From Agrococcus sp. Marseille-Q4369 (GTDB lineage: Bacteria > Actinomycetota > Actinomycetes > Actinomycetales > Microbacteriaceae): DNA of 64,000 nucleotides. The stretch's first letter is position 1, and each line of letters opens with the position of its first letter. The DNA is taken from the NCBI RefSeq assembly GCF_018308945.1, contig NZ_CP070501.1:434001-498000 (forward strand). The letters run 5' to 3'. Below the pieces are notes generated by a model. The model saw only the letters and a list, made by a program, of their open reading frames with translations, was not told the origin of the DNA and ran no database searches. Shown piece after piece: positions 57,409 through 64,000 of this stretch. The translations under genes were made by a program, and so were the position numbers.

Positions 57409-58827
57409 ATGTCCGATGTCCTGATCGACCGGCCCGAGCTCGAGAGCCTGGGTCAGTACGAGTTCGGCTGGCACGACTCCGACGAGGCTGGAGCCACGGC
57501 GAAGCGTGGTCTGAACGAGCAAGTCGTGCGCGAGATCTCCGCGCTCAAGAACGAGTCCGAGTGGATGCTCGAGCGCCGCCTCAAGGGGCTGCAGCTGTTC
57601 GAGCGCAAGCCGATGCCGACGTGGGGTGCCGACATCTCCGGCATCGACTTCGACAACATCAAGTACTTCGTGCGCTCGACCGAGCGCCAGGCGCAGTCGT
57701 GGGAGGACCTCCCCGAGGAGATCCGCAACACCTACGACCGGCTCGGCATCCCCGAGGCCGAGCGCTCGCGCCTCGTCGCCGGCGTCGCCGCGCAGTACGA
57801 GTCGGAGGTCGTCTACCACCAGATCCAGGAGGACCTGGAGCGGCAGGGCGTCATCTTCATGGACACCGACACGGCGCTCAAGGAGCACCCGGAGTTCTTC
57901 GAGGAGTACTTCGGCACCGTGATCCCGACGGGCGACAACAAGTTCGCCGCGCTCAACACGGCGGTGTGGTCGGGCGGCTCGTTCGTCTACGTGCCGAAGG
58001 GCGTCCACGTCGAGATCCCGCTGCAGGCCTACTTCCGCATCAATACGGAGAACATGGGCCAGTTCGAGCGCACGCTCATCATCGCCGACGAGGGCTCGTA
58101 CGTGCACTACATCGAGGGCTGCACCGCGCCGATCTACTCGAGCGACTCGCTGCACTCCGCCGTGGTCGAGATCGTCGTGAAGAAGAACGCCCGCGTTCGC
58201 TACACGACGATCCAGAACTGGTCGAACAACGTCTACAACCTCGTCACCAAGCGCGCCATCGCCGAGGAGGGCGCGACGATGGAGTGGATCGACGGCAACA
58301 TCGGCTCCAAGGTGACGATGAAGTACCCGTCAATCTACCTCGTGGGGGAGCGCGCGAAGGGCGAGACCCTCTCGGTCGCGTTCGCCGGGCCCGGCCAGCA
58401 CCAGGACGCCGGCGCGAAGATGATCCACATGGCGCCGTACACGACGTCGTCGATCGTCTCGAAGTCGATCGCGCGCGGCGGCGGCCGCTCGGGCTACCGA
58501 GGTGAGGTGCGGGTCGACGCGAACGCGCACCACTCGGCGAACAGCGTCGTCTGCGACGCCCTGCTCGTCGACACGATCTCGCGCTCCGACACCTACCCCG
58601 CCATCGACATCCGCGTCGACGACGTCGTCCTCGGCCACGAGGCGACGGTGTCGAAGGTGAGCGAGGAGCAGCTGTTCTACCTGATGTCGCGCGGTCTCGA
58701 GGAGACCGAGGCGATGGCGATGATCGTGCGCGGCTTCATCGAGCCCATCTCCCGCGAGCTGCCGATGGAGTACGCGCTCGAGCTCAACAAGCTCATCGAG
58801 ATGAGCATGGAAGGATCCGTCGGCTGA
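57409..58827 (+). CDS. sufB: Fe-S cluster assembly protein SufB
   Basis: Scaffold subunit of the SufBC2D complex that builds iron-sulfur clusters. It has 472 residues with the ATG at 57409, chosen for the strong GAAGGGGGA site just upstream and the standard family length; an in-frame GTG at 57307 would add non-conserved sequence. Conserved segments are [66 protein letters not shown] and the C-terminal [19 protein letters not shown]. There is no intein. SufD follows one base later. Confidence 0.97.
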   Translation: MSDVLIDRPELESLGQYEFGWHDSDEAGATAKRGLNEQVVREISALKNESEWMLERRLKGLQLFERKPMPTWGADISGIDFDNIKYFVRSTERQAQSWEDLPEEIRNTYDRLGIPEAERSRLVAGVAAQYESEVVYHQIQEDLERQGVIFMDTDTALKEHPEFFEEYFGTVIPTGDNKFAALNTAVWSGGSFVYVPKGVHVEIPLQAYFRINTENMGQFERTLIIADEGSYVHYIEGCTAPIYSSDSLHSAVVEIVVKKNARVRYTTIQNWSNNVYNLVTKRAIAEEGATMEWIDGNIGSKVTMKYPSIYLVGERAKGETLSVAFAGPGQHQDAGAKMIHMAPYTTSSIVSKSIARGGGRSGYRGEVRVDANAHHSANSVVCDALLVDTISRSDTYPAIDIRVDDVVLGHEATVSKVSEEQLFYLMSRGLEETEAMAMIVRGFIEPISRELPMEYALELNKLIEMSMEGSVG

Positions 58828-58828
58828 C

Positions 58829-60043
58829 ATGACCGCGACCGAGACCACCCCCGCCCACCTCGCGACGGAGGACCGCTTCGTCCCGATCCAGACCCGATCG
58901 GAGCGGCCGACCTCGTTCGACCCGGCCGACTTCGGCACGCCGACCGGCCGCGAGGTCAACTGGCGCCTCTCCGACCTCAAGCGGCTCGCGCCGCTGCTGG
59001 TCGATGAGGAGACCGAGACGGGTGCCGAGCACGCGATCGAGTACGCCCTCGCCGAGCTCGAGGCAGCCGGCATGCTCGTCGCGTCGACCGGCCACGACGC
59101 CGCCCCACGCGGCGAGATCTTCCGCCCCGAGGACGTCGTGAGCGCGATCGCGTGGAAGCGCTGCGAGAACGCCCTGCACATCCGCCTCCCCGAGGGGAAG
59201 GTGCAGGAGGAGGCCGTGATCGCCCGCCTCCACGGCACGGGCGCCGACCGCCACGCGAACGCGCACATCGTCGTCGAGGCGATGCCCGGCTCGGTCGGCA
59301 CGATCGTGCTGCACCACTCGGGGTCCGCGCGCTACGCGCAGAACGTCGAGGTCATCGTGCGCGAGGGCGCGCGGCTCACGCTCATCTCGGTGCAGGACTG
59401 GCAGGACGACGCGGTGCACGCGGCCGCCCACCAGGCGGTCGTCGGCGACGGGGCGTACCTGAAGCACATGGTCGTCTCGTTCGGCGGCGGCGTCGTGCGG
59501 GTCAACCCGTCGATGCGCCTCGCTGGCCACCGCGCCGAGGGCGAGATGTTCGGCCTGTCGTTCTCCGACAGCGGCCAGCACATCGAGAGCCAGGTCTTCA
59601 TGTTCCACGAGGGCGTCGAGACCCGCGGCGACGTGCTCTACAAGGGCGCGCTGCAGGGCGAGGGCGCGCGCTCGGTGTGGATCGGCGACGTGCTCATCGG
59701 GCAGGACGCGACCGGCACCGACAGCTACGAGAAGAACCAGAACCTCGTGCTGACCGACGGCGCGCGAGCCGACAGCATCCCGAACCTCGAGATCAAGACC
59801 GGCGACATCGCCGGTGCCGGCCACGCCTCGGCGACCGGCCGCTTCGACGACGAGCAGCTCTTCTACCTGCAGTCGCGCGGCATCGAGGAGGAGGAGGCCC
59901 GTCGCCTCGTCGTGATCGGCTTCCTCATGGAGATCGTCCAGAAGATCGGCGTGCCCGAGATCGAGGAGCGGCTCGCCGACGCGATCGAGGAGGAGCTCCG
60001 CCGCGGTGCCGGCCTCGCTCCGGCCTCGAAGGCGGGGGCATGA
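58829..60043 (+). CDS. sufD: Fe-S cluster assembly protein SufD
   Basis: Partner of SufB in the scaffold complex, needed for iron entry. It has 404 residues. The beta-helix core is clear in GTIVLHHSGSARYAQNVEVIV, FGLSFSDSGQHIESQVFMFHE, LYKGALQGEGARSVWIGDVLIG and DEQLFYLQSRGIEEEEARRLVV. The start follows sufB by one base. The last codons overlap the Rieske gene ATG by four bases. Confidence 0.95.
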   Translation: MTATETTPAHLATEDRFVPIQTRSERPTSFDPADFGTPTGREVNWRLSDLKRLAPLLVDEETETGAEHAIEYALAELEAAGMLVASTGHDAAPRGEIFRPEDVVSAIAWKRCENALHIRLPEGKVQEEAVIARLHGTGADRHANAHIVVEAMPGSVGTIVLHHSGSARYAQNVEVIVREGARLTLISVQDWQDDAVHAAAHQAVVGDGAYLKHMVVSFGGGVVRVNPSMRLAGHRAEGEMFGLSFSDSGQHIESQVFMFHEGVETRGDVLYKGALQGEGARSVWIGDVLIGQDATGTDSYEKNQNLVLTDGARADSIPNLEIKTGDIAGAGHASATGRFDDEQLFYLQSRGIEEEEARRLVVIGFLMEIVQKIGVPEIEERLADAIEEELRRGAGLAPASKAGA

Positions 60044-60366
60044 CCGCCCAGCGAGCATGCGGCGTGGATGACGTCGCCGTGAGCGCGGCCGTGCGGGTCG
60101 AGCTCGACGGCATCGCGATCGCGATCGTCAAGGACTCGGCCGGCGCGATCCACGCGATCGGCGACACCTGCACCCACGGCGAGATCTCGCTCTCGGAGGG
60201 CTTCGTCGAGGACGACGCCATCGAGTGCTGGGCGCACGGCTCGCAGTTCGAGCTGCGCACCGGCAAGCCGAAGAACCTGCCGGCCTACGAGCCGGTGCCG
60301 GTCTTCCCCGTGACCATCGACGGCGACGACGTGCTCGTCGACGTCCAGAACCCCGTGAAGCTGTAG
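60040..60366 (+). CDS. Rieske [2Fe-2S] ferredoxin, non-heme oxygenase type
   Basis: A 108-residue soluble Rieske protein. Cluster ligands are C44-T-H46 and C63-W-A-H66, the CxH...CxxH pattern. The sequence resembles ferredoxin subunits of ring-hydroxylating dioxygenases (CWAHGSQFELRTGKP), but no oxygenase gene is near. The ATG overlaps sufD, and sufC follows after 31 bases, so it is made with the Suf scaffold. A role as an electron donor for cluster assembly or as a first client is an inference from this fixed actinobacterial position. Confidence 0.93.
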   Translation: MTAQRACGVDDVAVSAAVRVELDGIAIAIVKDSAGAIHAIGDTCTHGEISLSEGFVEDDAIECWAHGSQFELRTGKPKNLPAYEPVPVFPVTIDGDDVLVDVQNPVKL

Positions 60367-60397
60367 CGCGGCGGCAGCCGCGAAGGAAGGAAGCGCG

Positions 60398-61156
60398 ATG
60401 AGCGTCCTGGACATCAAGGACCTGCGTGTCTCGATCGAGACCGAGCAGGGCAGCAAGGAGATCCTCCGCGGAGTCGATCTCACCATCAACTCCGACGAGA
60501 TCCACGCGATCATGGGCCCGAACGGCTCCGGCAAGTCGACCCTCGCGTACACGCTCGCGGGCCACCCCCGCTACACCGTCGACGGCGGCTCCATCACGCT
60601 CGACGGCGAGGACGTCCTCGAGATGAGCGTCGACGAGCGCGCTCGCGCGGGCCTCTTCCTCGCGATGCAGTACCCGGTGGAGATCCCCGGCGTGACCGTC
60701 TCGAACTTCCTCCGCACCGCGAAGACCGCCATCTCGGGCGAGGCCCCGCGCGTGCGCGAGTGGATCGGCGACGTTCGCGGCGCCATGGAGAAGCTGCGCA
60801 TGGACTCGTCGTTCGGCGAGCGGAACGTCAACGAGGGCTTCTCGGGCGGCGAGAAGAAGCGCCACGAGATCCTCCAGATGGAGCTGCTCCGCCCGCGCTT
60901 CGCGGTGCTCGACGAGACCGACTCGGGCCTCGACGTCGACGCGCTGCGCGTCGTCTCCGAGGGCGTCAACCGCATCAAGGGCGAGACGGGCCTCGGCGTG
61001 CTCCTCATCACGCACTACACCCGCATCCTCCGCTACATCCAGCCCGACCACGTGCACGTGTTCGTGAACGGCCGGATCGCCGAGCAGGGCGGCCGCGAGC
61101 TCGCCGACCGGCTCGAGGAGGAGGGCTACGACCGCTACCTCAAGGCAGGCGTCTGA
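60398..61156 (+). CDS. sufC: Fe-S cluster assembly ATPase SufC
   Basis: ABC-type ATPase that binds SufB and SufD and drives cluster assembly; not a transporter. It has 252 residues. Walker A GPNGSGKST is at 40-48, the signature loop FSGGEKKRHEILQ at about 147, and Walker B with DETDSGLDVDAL follows. A GAAGGAAG ribosome site precedes the ATG. The stop shares a base with the sufT ATG. Confidence 0.97.
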   Translation: MSVLDIKDLRVSIETEQGSKEILRGVDLTINSDEIHAIMGPNGSGKSTLAYTLAGHPRYTVDGGSITLDGEDVLEMSVDERARAGLFLAMQYPVEIPGVTVSNFLRTAKTAISGEAPRVREWIGDVRGAMEKLRMDSSFGERNVNEGFSGGEKKRHEILQMELLRPRFAVLDETDSGLDVDALRVVSEGVNRIKGETGLGVLLITHYTRILRYIQPDHVHVFVNGRIAEQGGRELADRLEEEGYDRYLKAGV

Positions 61157-61488
61157 TGGCACTCGTCGAGATCGACGCGGCGAAGTTCGACGCGGTCACC
61201 GACGCGCTCAAGGACGTCGTCGATCCCGAGCTCGACGTCAACATCGTCGACCTGGGCCTCGTCTACGACCTCGCGTGGGATGACGAGCAGGACGCGCTCG
61301 TGATCTCGATGACGCTCACGTCGGCGGGCTGCCCGCTCACCGACGTCATCGAGTCGGAGATCGCCGAGAAGCTCGACGGCATCGTGCAGCAGTTCCGCAT
61401 CAACTGGGTGTGGATGCCGCCGTGGGGCCCGGAGCGCATCACCGAGGACGGCCGCGAGATGATGAGGGCGTTGGGTTTCACCATCTGA
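61156..61488 (+). CDS. sufT: SufT-like metal-sulfur cluster assembly factor (DUF59/MIP18)
   Basis: A 110-residue MIP18-family protein thought to help mature iron-sulfur proteins. The conserved DPEL motif is at 23-26, followed by VDLGLVYDL, and the reactive cysteine is C59 in TSAGCPLTD. PPWGPERIT near 89-97 completes the signature. It overlaps the sufC stop by one base and is the last gene of the operon. The cysteine desulfurase SufS and SufU are not in this window on either side of the operon. Confidence 0.92.
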   Translation: MALVEIDAAKFDAVTDALKDVVDPELDVNIVDLGLVYDLAWDDEQDALVISMTLTSAGCPLTDVIESEIAEKLDGIVQQFRINWVWMPPWGPERITEDGREMMRALGFTI

Positions 61489-61493
61489 GGCTC

Positions 61494-61547
61494 GCTGCCT
61501 CAGGCAGCAGTCGTGGATCGGGACCCGGACGGTCCTGCGGACCGTCC
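61494..61547 (+). repeat. Two hairpins after the suf operon
   Basis: GCTGCCT-C-AGGCAGC (61494-61508) is a perfect palindrome six bases after the sufT stop. GGACGGTCC-TGC-GGACCGTCC (61527-61547) is a perfect 9-bp hairpin. Neither has a T-run. Confidence 0.8.
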
Positions 61548-61682
61548 GCCCCAACGCCGTCGCGAGCGCAAGCGAGCGAGCTCGGCTTCACTGCCCCAAC
61601 GCCGTCGCGAGCGCAAGCGAGCGAGCTCGGCTTCACTGCCCCAGCGCCGTCGCGAGCGCAAGCGAGCGACCCCGGCTTCACT
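61548..61682 (+). repeat. Three tandem copies of a 45-bp repeat
   Basis: Units at 61548-61592, 61593-61637 and 61638-61682. The first two are identical; the third differs at a few bases. Each starts GCCCCAACGCCGTCGCGAGC and ends CTCGGCTTCACT. Although 45 is a multiple of three and both strands stay open, no start signal or codon bias supports translation. Confidence 0.9.
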
Positions 61683-61691
61683 GCGCACGAG

Positions 61692-61716
61692 GGGGACGAC
61701 CACGACGGTCGTCCCC
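61692..61716 (+). terminator. Rho-independent-like terminator of the suf operon
   Basis: GGGGACGACC and GGTCGTCCCC form a perfect 10-bp stem with an ACGAC loop, followed by TTTG. It is the most terminator-like structure in the spacer. Confidence 0.75.
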
Positions 61717-61744
61717 TTTGTCGCGCTCCGGGGCAGTTGAGCGG

Positions 61745-61811
61745 TCTTCAACCGGATAGCCGGTAGGGCGAGCCGATATGTGTCGCGCTCCACCGGCTAT
61801 CCGGTTGAAGA
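61745..61811. repeat. 20-bp perfect inverted repeat with nested palindromes
   Basis: TCTTCAACCGGATAGCCGGT at 61745-61764 is an exact inverted match to 61792-61811, with a 27-base loop. Each arm itself holds ACCGG...CCGGT, so the DNA can fold into one long stem or into two smaller hairpins. The next 26 bases up to 61837 before the small gene's stop show no feature. Confidence 0.9.
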
Positions 61812-61837
61812 TTCCTCCAGAGGGCGGGCGGCGGCGG

Positions 61838-62194
61838 TCACGCGGCGTCGCGCCGCACGCGCGGCGTCCACGCCCGCTCCGGCTCGGCCGGCTCGAGCAT
61901 CGACCAGACGGTCGGCGCGAGCTGCGGGTAGTCGTCGACGATGCGCCGGAGCACTCGGTCGCTCACCTCGTGACCGGGGCGCACGGCGTGCGGCGGGAGG
62001 ATCCGCTCGGATCGCAGGAGCAGCACGACGATCTCGTCGACGCTCGGCAGCTGCGACATGAAGTCCCAGGGATCCTCACCGGAGCGCAAGCGCTCCGCGA
62101 CGAGCACCGAGCGCTCGTCCGCGGCCTCGGCGCGCAGCACCTCGAGGCTCGCCCGCCTGCGGGGCGAGGGGTCGGCGGTGGCCTCCGGAGTCAC
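61838..62194 (-). CDS. Uncharacterised protein coupled to the DEAD-box helicase
   Basis: A 118-residue soluble protein that I do not recognise. The GTG start at 62194 overlaps the helicase stop by four bases, so it is translated from the same mRNA. The sequence is mostly helical and charged: an Arg-rich N-terminus (PSPRRRASLEVLRAEAADERS), then LVAERLRSGEDPWDFMSQLPSVDEIVVLLLRSERILPP and a C-terminal DDYPQLAPTVWSMLEPAEP. It has no cysteines, signal peptide or membrane helix. Coupling suggests a helper or regulator of the helicase, but that is only context. Confidence 0.75.
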   Translation of the reverse strand: MTPEATADPSPRRRASLEVLRAEAADERSVLVAERLRSGEDPWDFMSQLPSVDEIVVLLLRSERILPPHAVRPGHEVSDRVLRRIVDDYPQLAPTVWSMLEPAEPERAWTPRVRRDAA

Positions 62195-63981
62195 CGATCG
62201 CGCCCGTGGCGCGGCTTGCGCGGCGGCCGCTCGTCGCGCTCCCGGCGGGGCGCCCGATCGTCGCGGTCGCGGCGAGGACCGCGCTCGTCGCGCTCGCGAC
62301 GGCCGGTGTCGACGCGGATGTCGATCGGCACGCCGAGGATGCGCGTCTGCGAGAGCCGCTCGAGCTGACCGGGGGAGAGCTCCGGCAGCTCGACGAGCGT
62401 GAAGTCGTAGCGGATCGTGATGCGCCCGAAGTCGTCGCGGCCGAGGCCGCCCTCGTTCGCGAGCGCGCCGACGATCTGCCGCGGTTCCACGCCGCGCTTG
62501 CTCCCCACGGCGAGCCGGTAGGTCGTCGCGTCCGACGGACCGCGGCGCGAGCTGCGCTCGGGACGGTCGCCGCCCGCGTCGCGATCGCGGTCGCGCTCCT
62601 TGGGAGCCTGGAGCGCGCGGTCCGCCTCGGCGTCGAGCAGCAGCGGCGTGTCGCCCTGCGCGACGACGGCGAGCGCGGCGGCGACGTCCTCCTGCTGCGC
62701 GTCGTGGTGCGCGACGTAGTGCGCGATGATCTCGCGGAAGCGCTCGATGCGCTCCGTCTCGCCGAGGGCGGCGGTGATGGCCTCGTCGAAGCGCGTGAGC
62801 CGCGTGGCGTTCACCTCGCCCGCGCTCGGCATCGGCATGATCTCCACCGTGCCGCGCGTCGCCTTCTCGATCGCGCTCAGCATCCGCCGCTCGCGCGGCG
62901 TGACGAAGCTGATCGCGTCGCCCGTGCGGCCCGCGCGGCCGGTGCGGCCGATCCGGTGCACGTACGACTCCGTGTCGATCGGCAGGTCGTAGTTGATGAC
63001 GTGGCTGATGCGCTCGACGTCGAGGCCGCGCGCGGCGACATCGGTCGCGACGAGCACGTCGAGGTCGCCCGAGCGGAGCTGATCGATCGTCTTCTCGCGC
63101 TGCGGCTGCGCCACATCGCCCGAGATGGCGGTCGCCGCGTAGCCGCGCGCGCGCAGGCGCTCCGCGACCGTCTCGGTCTCGTTGCGCGTGCGGGTGAAGA
63201 CGATCGCCGCCTCGAACGGCTCGACCTCGAGCACGCGCGTGAGCGCCTCGAGCTTCTGCTGGTACGAGACCATGAGCGCTCGCTGGGTGATGCTCGGGGC
63301 CGTCGTCGTGCTCGCGCGCACCGTGACCTCGGCGGGCTCGCGGAGGTGCTGCTGCGAGATCGCCCGGATCTGCCGCGGCATCGTCGCCGAGAACAGCGCC
63401 ACCTGCTTCTCCACGGGCGTCTGCTGGAGGATCTCGTCCACGTCCTCGGCGAAGCCCATCCGGAGCATCTCGTCGGCCTCGTCGAGCACGACGTGGCTGA
63501 GGCTCGAGAGGTCGAGGGTGCCCTTCGCGAGGTGGTCCATGATGCGGCCCGGGGTGCCGACGACCACGTGCACGCCGCGGCGCAGCGCGGAGAGCTGGAC
63601 GCCGTAGCCCTGGCCGCCGTAGATCGGCAGCACGTGCACGCCGCCGAGATGCGCCGCGTAGCGCTCGAATGCCTCGCACACCTGCACCGCGAGCTCGCGT
63701 GTCGGGGTGAGCACGAGCGCCTGCGGCTCGCGCCGGGCGACGTCGATCGCCGAAAGCACCGGCAGCGCGAAGGCGGCCGTCTTGCCCGTGCCCGTCTGGG
63801 CGAGGCCGATGATGTCGCGTCCCTCGAGCAGGAGCGGGATCGTCTCGGCCTGGATCGCGGAGGGCGTCTCGTAGCCGACGTCGTCGAGGGCGCGCAGGAT
63901 CTCGGGCGGCAGGCCCAGTGCGGCGAACGTCGCGCGATCGCCCTCGTCGTCGGTGGCGGGCGCGGTCTGCGTGTCGGTCAT
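62191..63981 (-). CDS. deaD: DEAD-box RNA helicase with DbpA-type RNA-binding domain
   Basis: ATP-dependent RNA helicase, 596 residues. Q motif near 18-45, motif I AQTGTGKT (61-68), DEAD box in VLDEADEML, SAT motif in FSATMPRQIRAI, and motif VI HRIGRTGRAGRTG. The C-terminal region (about 480-560) matches the DbpA/CsdA RNA-binding domain (YRLAVGSKRGVEPRQIVGALANEGGL), followed by an Arg/Asp-rich tail of about 35 residues. By family it acts in ribosome assembly and cold adaptation. The ATG at 63981 follows a TAGCGT hexamer by seven bases. Confidence 0.95.
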   Translation of the reverse strand: MTDTQTAPATDDEGDRATFAALGLPPEILRALDDVGYETPSAIQAETIPLLLEGRDIIGLAQTGTGKTAAFALPVLSAIDVARREPQALVLTPTRELAVQVCEAFERYAAHLGGVHVLPIYGGQGYGVQLSALRRGVHVVVGTPGRIMDHLAKGTLDLSSLSHVVLDEADEMLRMGFAEDVDEILQQTPVEKQVALFSATMPRQIRAISQQHLREPAEVTVRASTTTAPSITQRALMVSYQQKLEALTRVLEVEPFEAAIVFTRTRNETETVAERLRARGYAATAISGDVAQPQREKTIDQLRSGDLDVLVATDVAARGLDVERISHVINYDLPIDTESYVHRIGRTGRAGRTGDAISFVTPRERRMLSAIEKATRGTVEIMPMPSAGEVNATRLTRFDEAITAALGETERIERFREIIAHYVAHHDAQQEDVAAALAVVAQGDTPLLLDAEADRALQAPKERDRDRDAGGDRPERSSRRGPSDATTYRLAVGSKRGVEPRQIVGALANEGGLGRDDFGRITIRYDFTLVELPELSPGQLERLSQTRILGVPIDIRVDTGRRERDERGPRRDRDDRAPRRERDERPPRKPRHGRDR

Positions 63982-63988
63982 GCCTCCA

Positions 63989-63994
63989 ACGCTA
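63989..63994 (-). promoter_or_regulatory. Leaderless promoter -10 (TAGCGT) for deaD
   Basis: Minus-strand TAGCGT ends seven bases before the ATG. A GGAGG lies in the gap but only two bases from the ATG. Confidence 0.5.
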
Positions 63995-64000
63995 CGCGCT

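Noticed and set aside
61410-61766. Open frames with 15-residue repeats across the 45-bp tandem units
   Set aside because: Open on both strands only because the unit is 45 bases; no ribosome site, no promoter and no plausible protein composition.

Overview
The window is one continuous stretch of high-GC (roughly 70% or more by eye) actinobacterial chromosome, packed with housekeeping genes. WhiA, RbpA, PdtaR, OpcA, a Rieske ferredoxin inside the suf cluster, the HGxxPAAW protein and the Trp-associated membrane protein all point to Actinomycetia. The gene order and protein sequences resemble Microbacteriaceae (an Agrococcus- or Microbacterium-like organism). The genus is inference, since no 16S gene is present.

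Layout. 1-6261: tryptophan cluster (trpE cut by the window edge, a membrane protein, an HGxxPAAW protein, trpC-trpB-trpA) running into lgt. 6329-12332: glutamate synthase gltB-gltD. 12418-14735: pyk, a strong hairpin, tRNA-Leu(CAA) on the minus strand, and the ANTAR regulator pdtaR. 14748-16015: an accessory islet in which a DUF559/Vsr-like nuclease gene lies between two arrays of one 20-bp repeat in opposite orientation. 16052-23581: thioesterase, polA, an F420-type oxidoreductase, a DUF885 metallopeptidase and rpsA. 23678-29385: serine hydrolase, DUF4126 membrane protein, and a signalling group (histidine kinase, membrane protein with a degenerate GGDEF domain, convergent response regulator). 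29506-32211: coaE and uvrB. 32227-34779: a deletion scar joining the tail of a GntR/FCD regulator to the back half of pxpC, followed by an intact biotin carboxylase-BCCP gene. 34846-41489: uvrA-uvrC-rapZ-whiA. 41583-45989: sodA, gap-pgk-tpiA, secG, rbpA. 46157-54185 (minus): pentose-phosphate operon tkt-tal-pgi-zwf-opcA-pgl. 54363-57224: ctaB, ppx and ctaA (heme A synthesis plus polyphosphate/ppGpp phosphatase family). 57409-61488: sufB-sufD-Rieske-sufC-sufT. 61489-61837: a gene-free region made of hairpins, a 3 x 45-bp tandem repeat and a 20-bp inverted repeat. 61838-63981 (minus): a DEAD-box helicase and a coupled small gene.

Regulation visible in the sequence. Many monocistronic or first genes have a -10-like TAGGCT, TAGCGT or CAGGAT hexamer six or seven bases before the start codon and no Shine-Dalgarno site, so they are probably read as leaderless mRNAs (pdtaR, nuclease, polA, oxidoreductase, DUF885, histidine kinase, uvrB, uvrA, deaD). 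Operon-internal genes mostly use 4-base ATGA/GTGA overlaps.

Most of the window is ordinary core genome. The parts that stand out are the repeat-flanked nuclease islet, the pxpC/regulator deletion scar with its stranded biotin carboxylase, the hairpin-rich spacer after suf, and the kinase/degenerate-GGDEF/regulator group.
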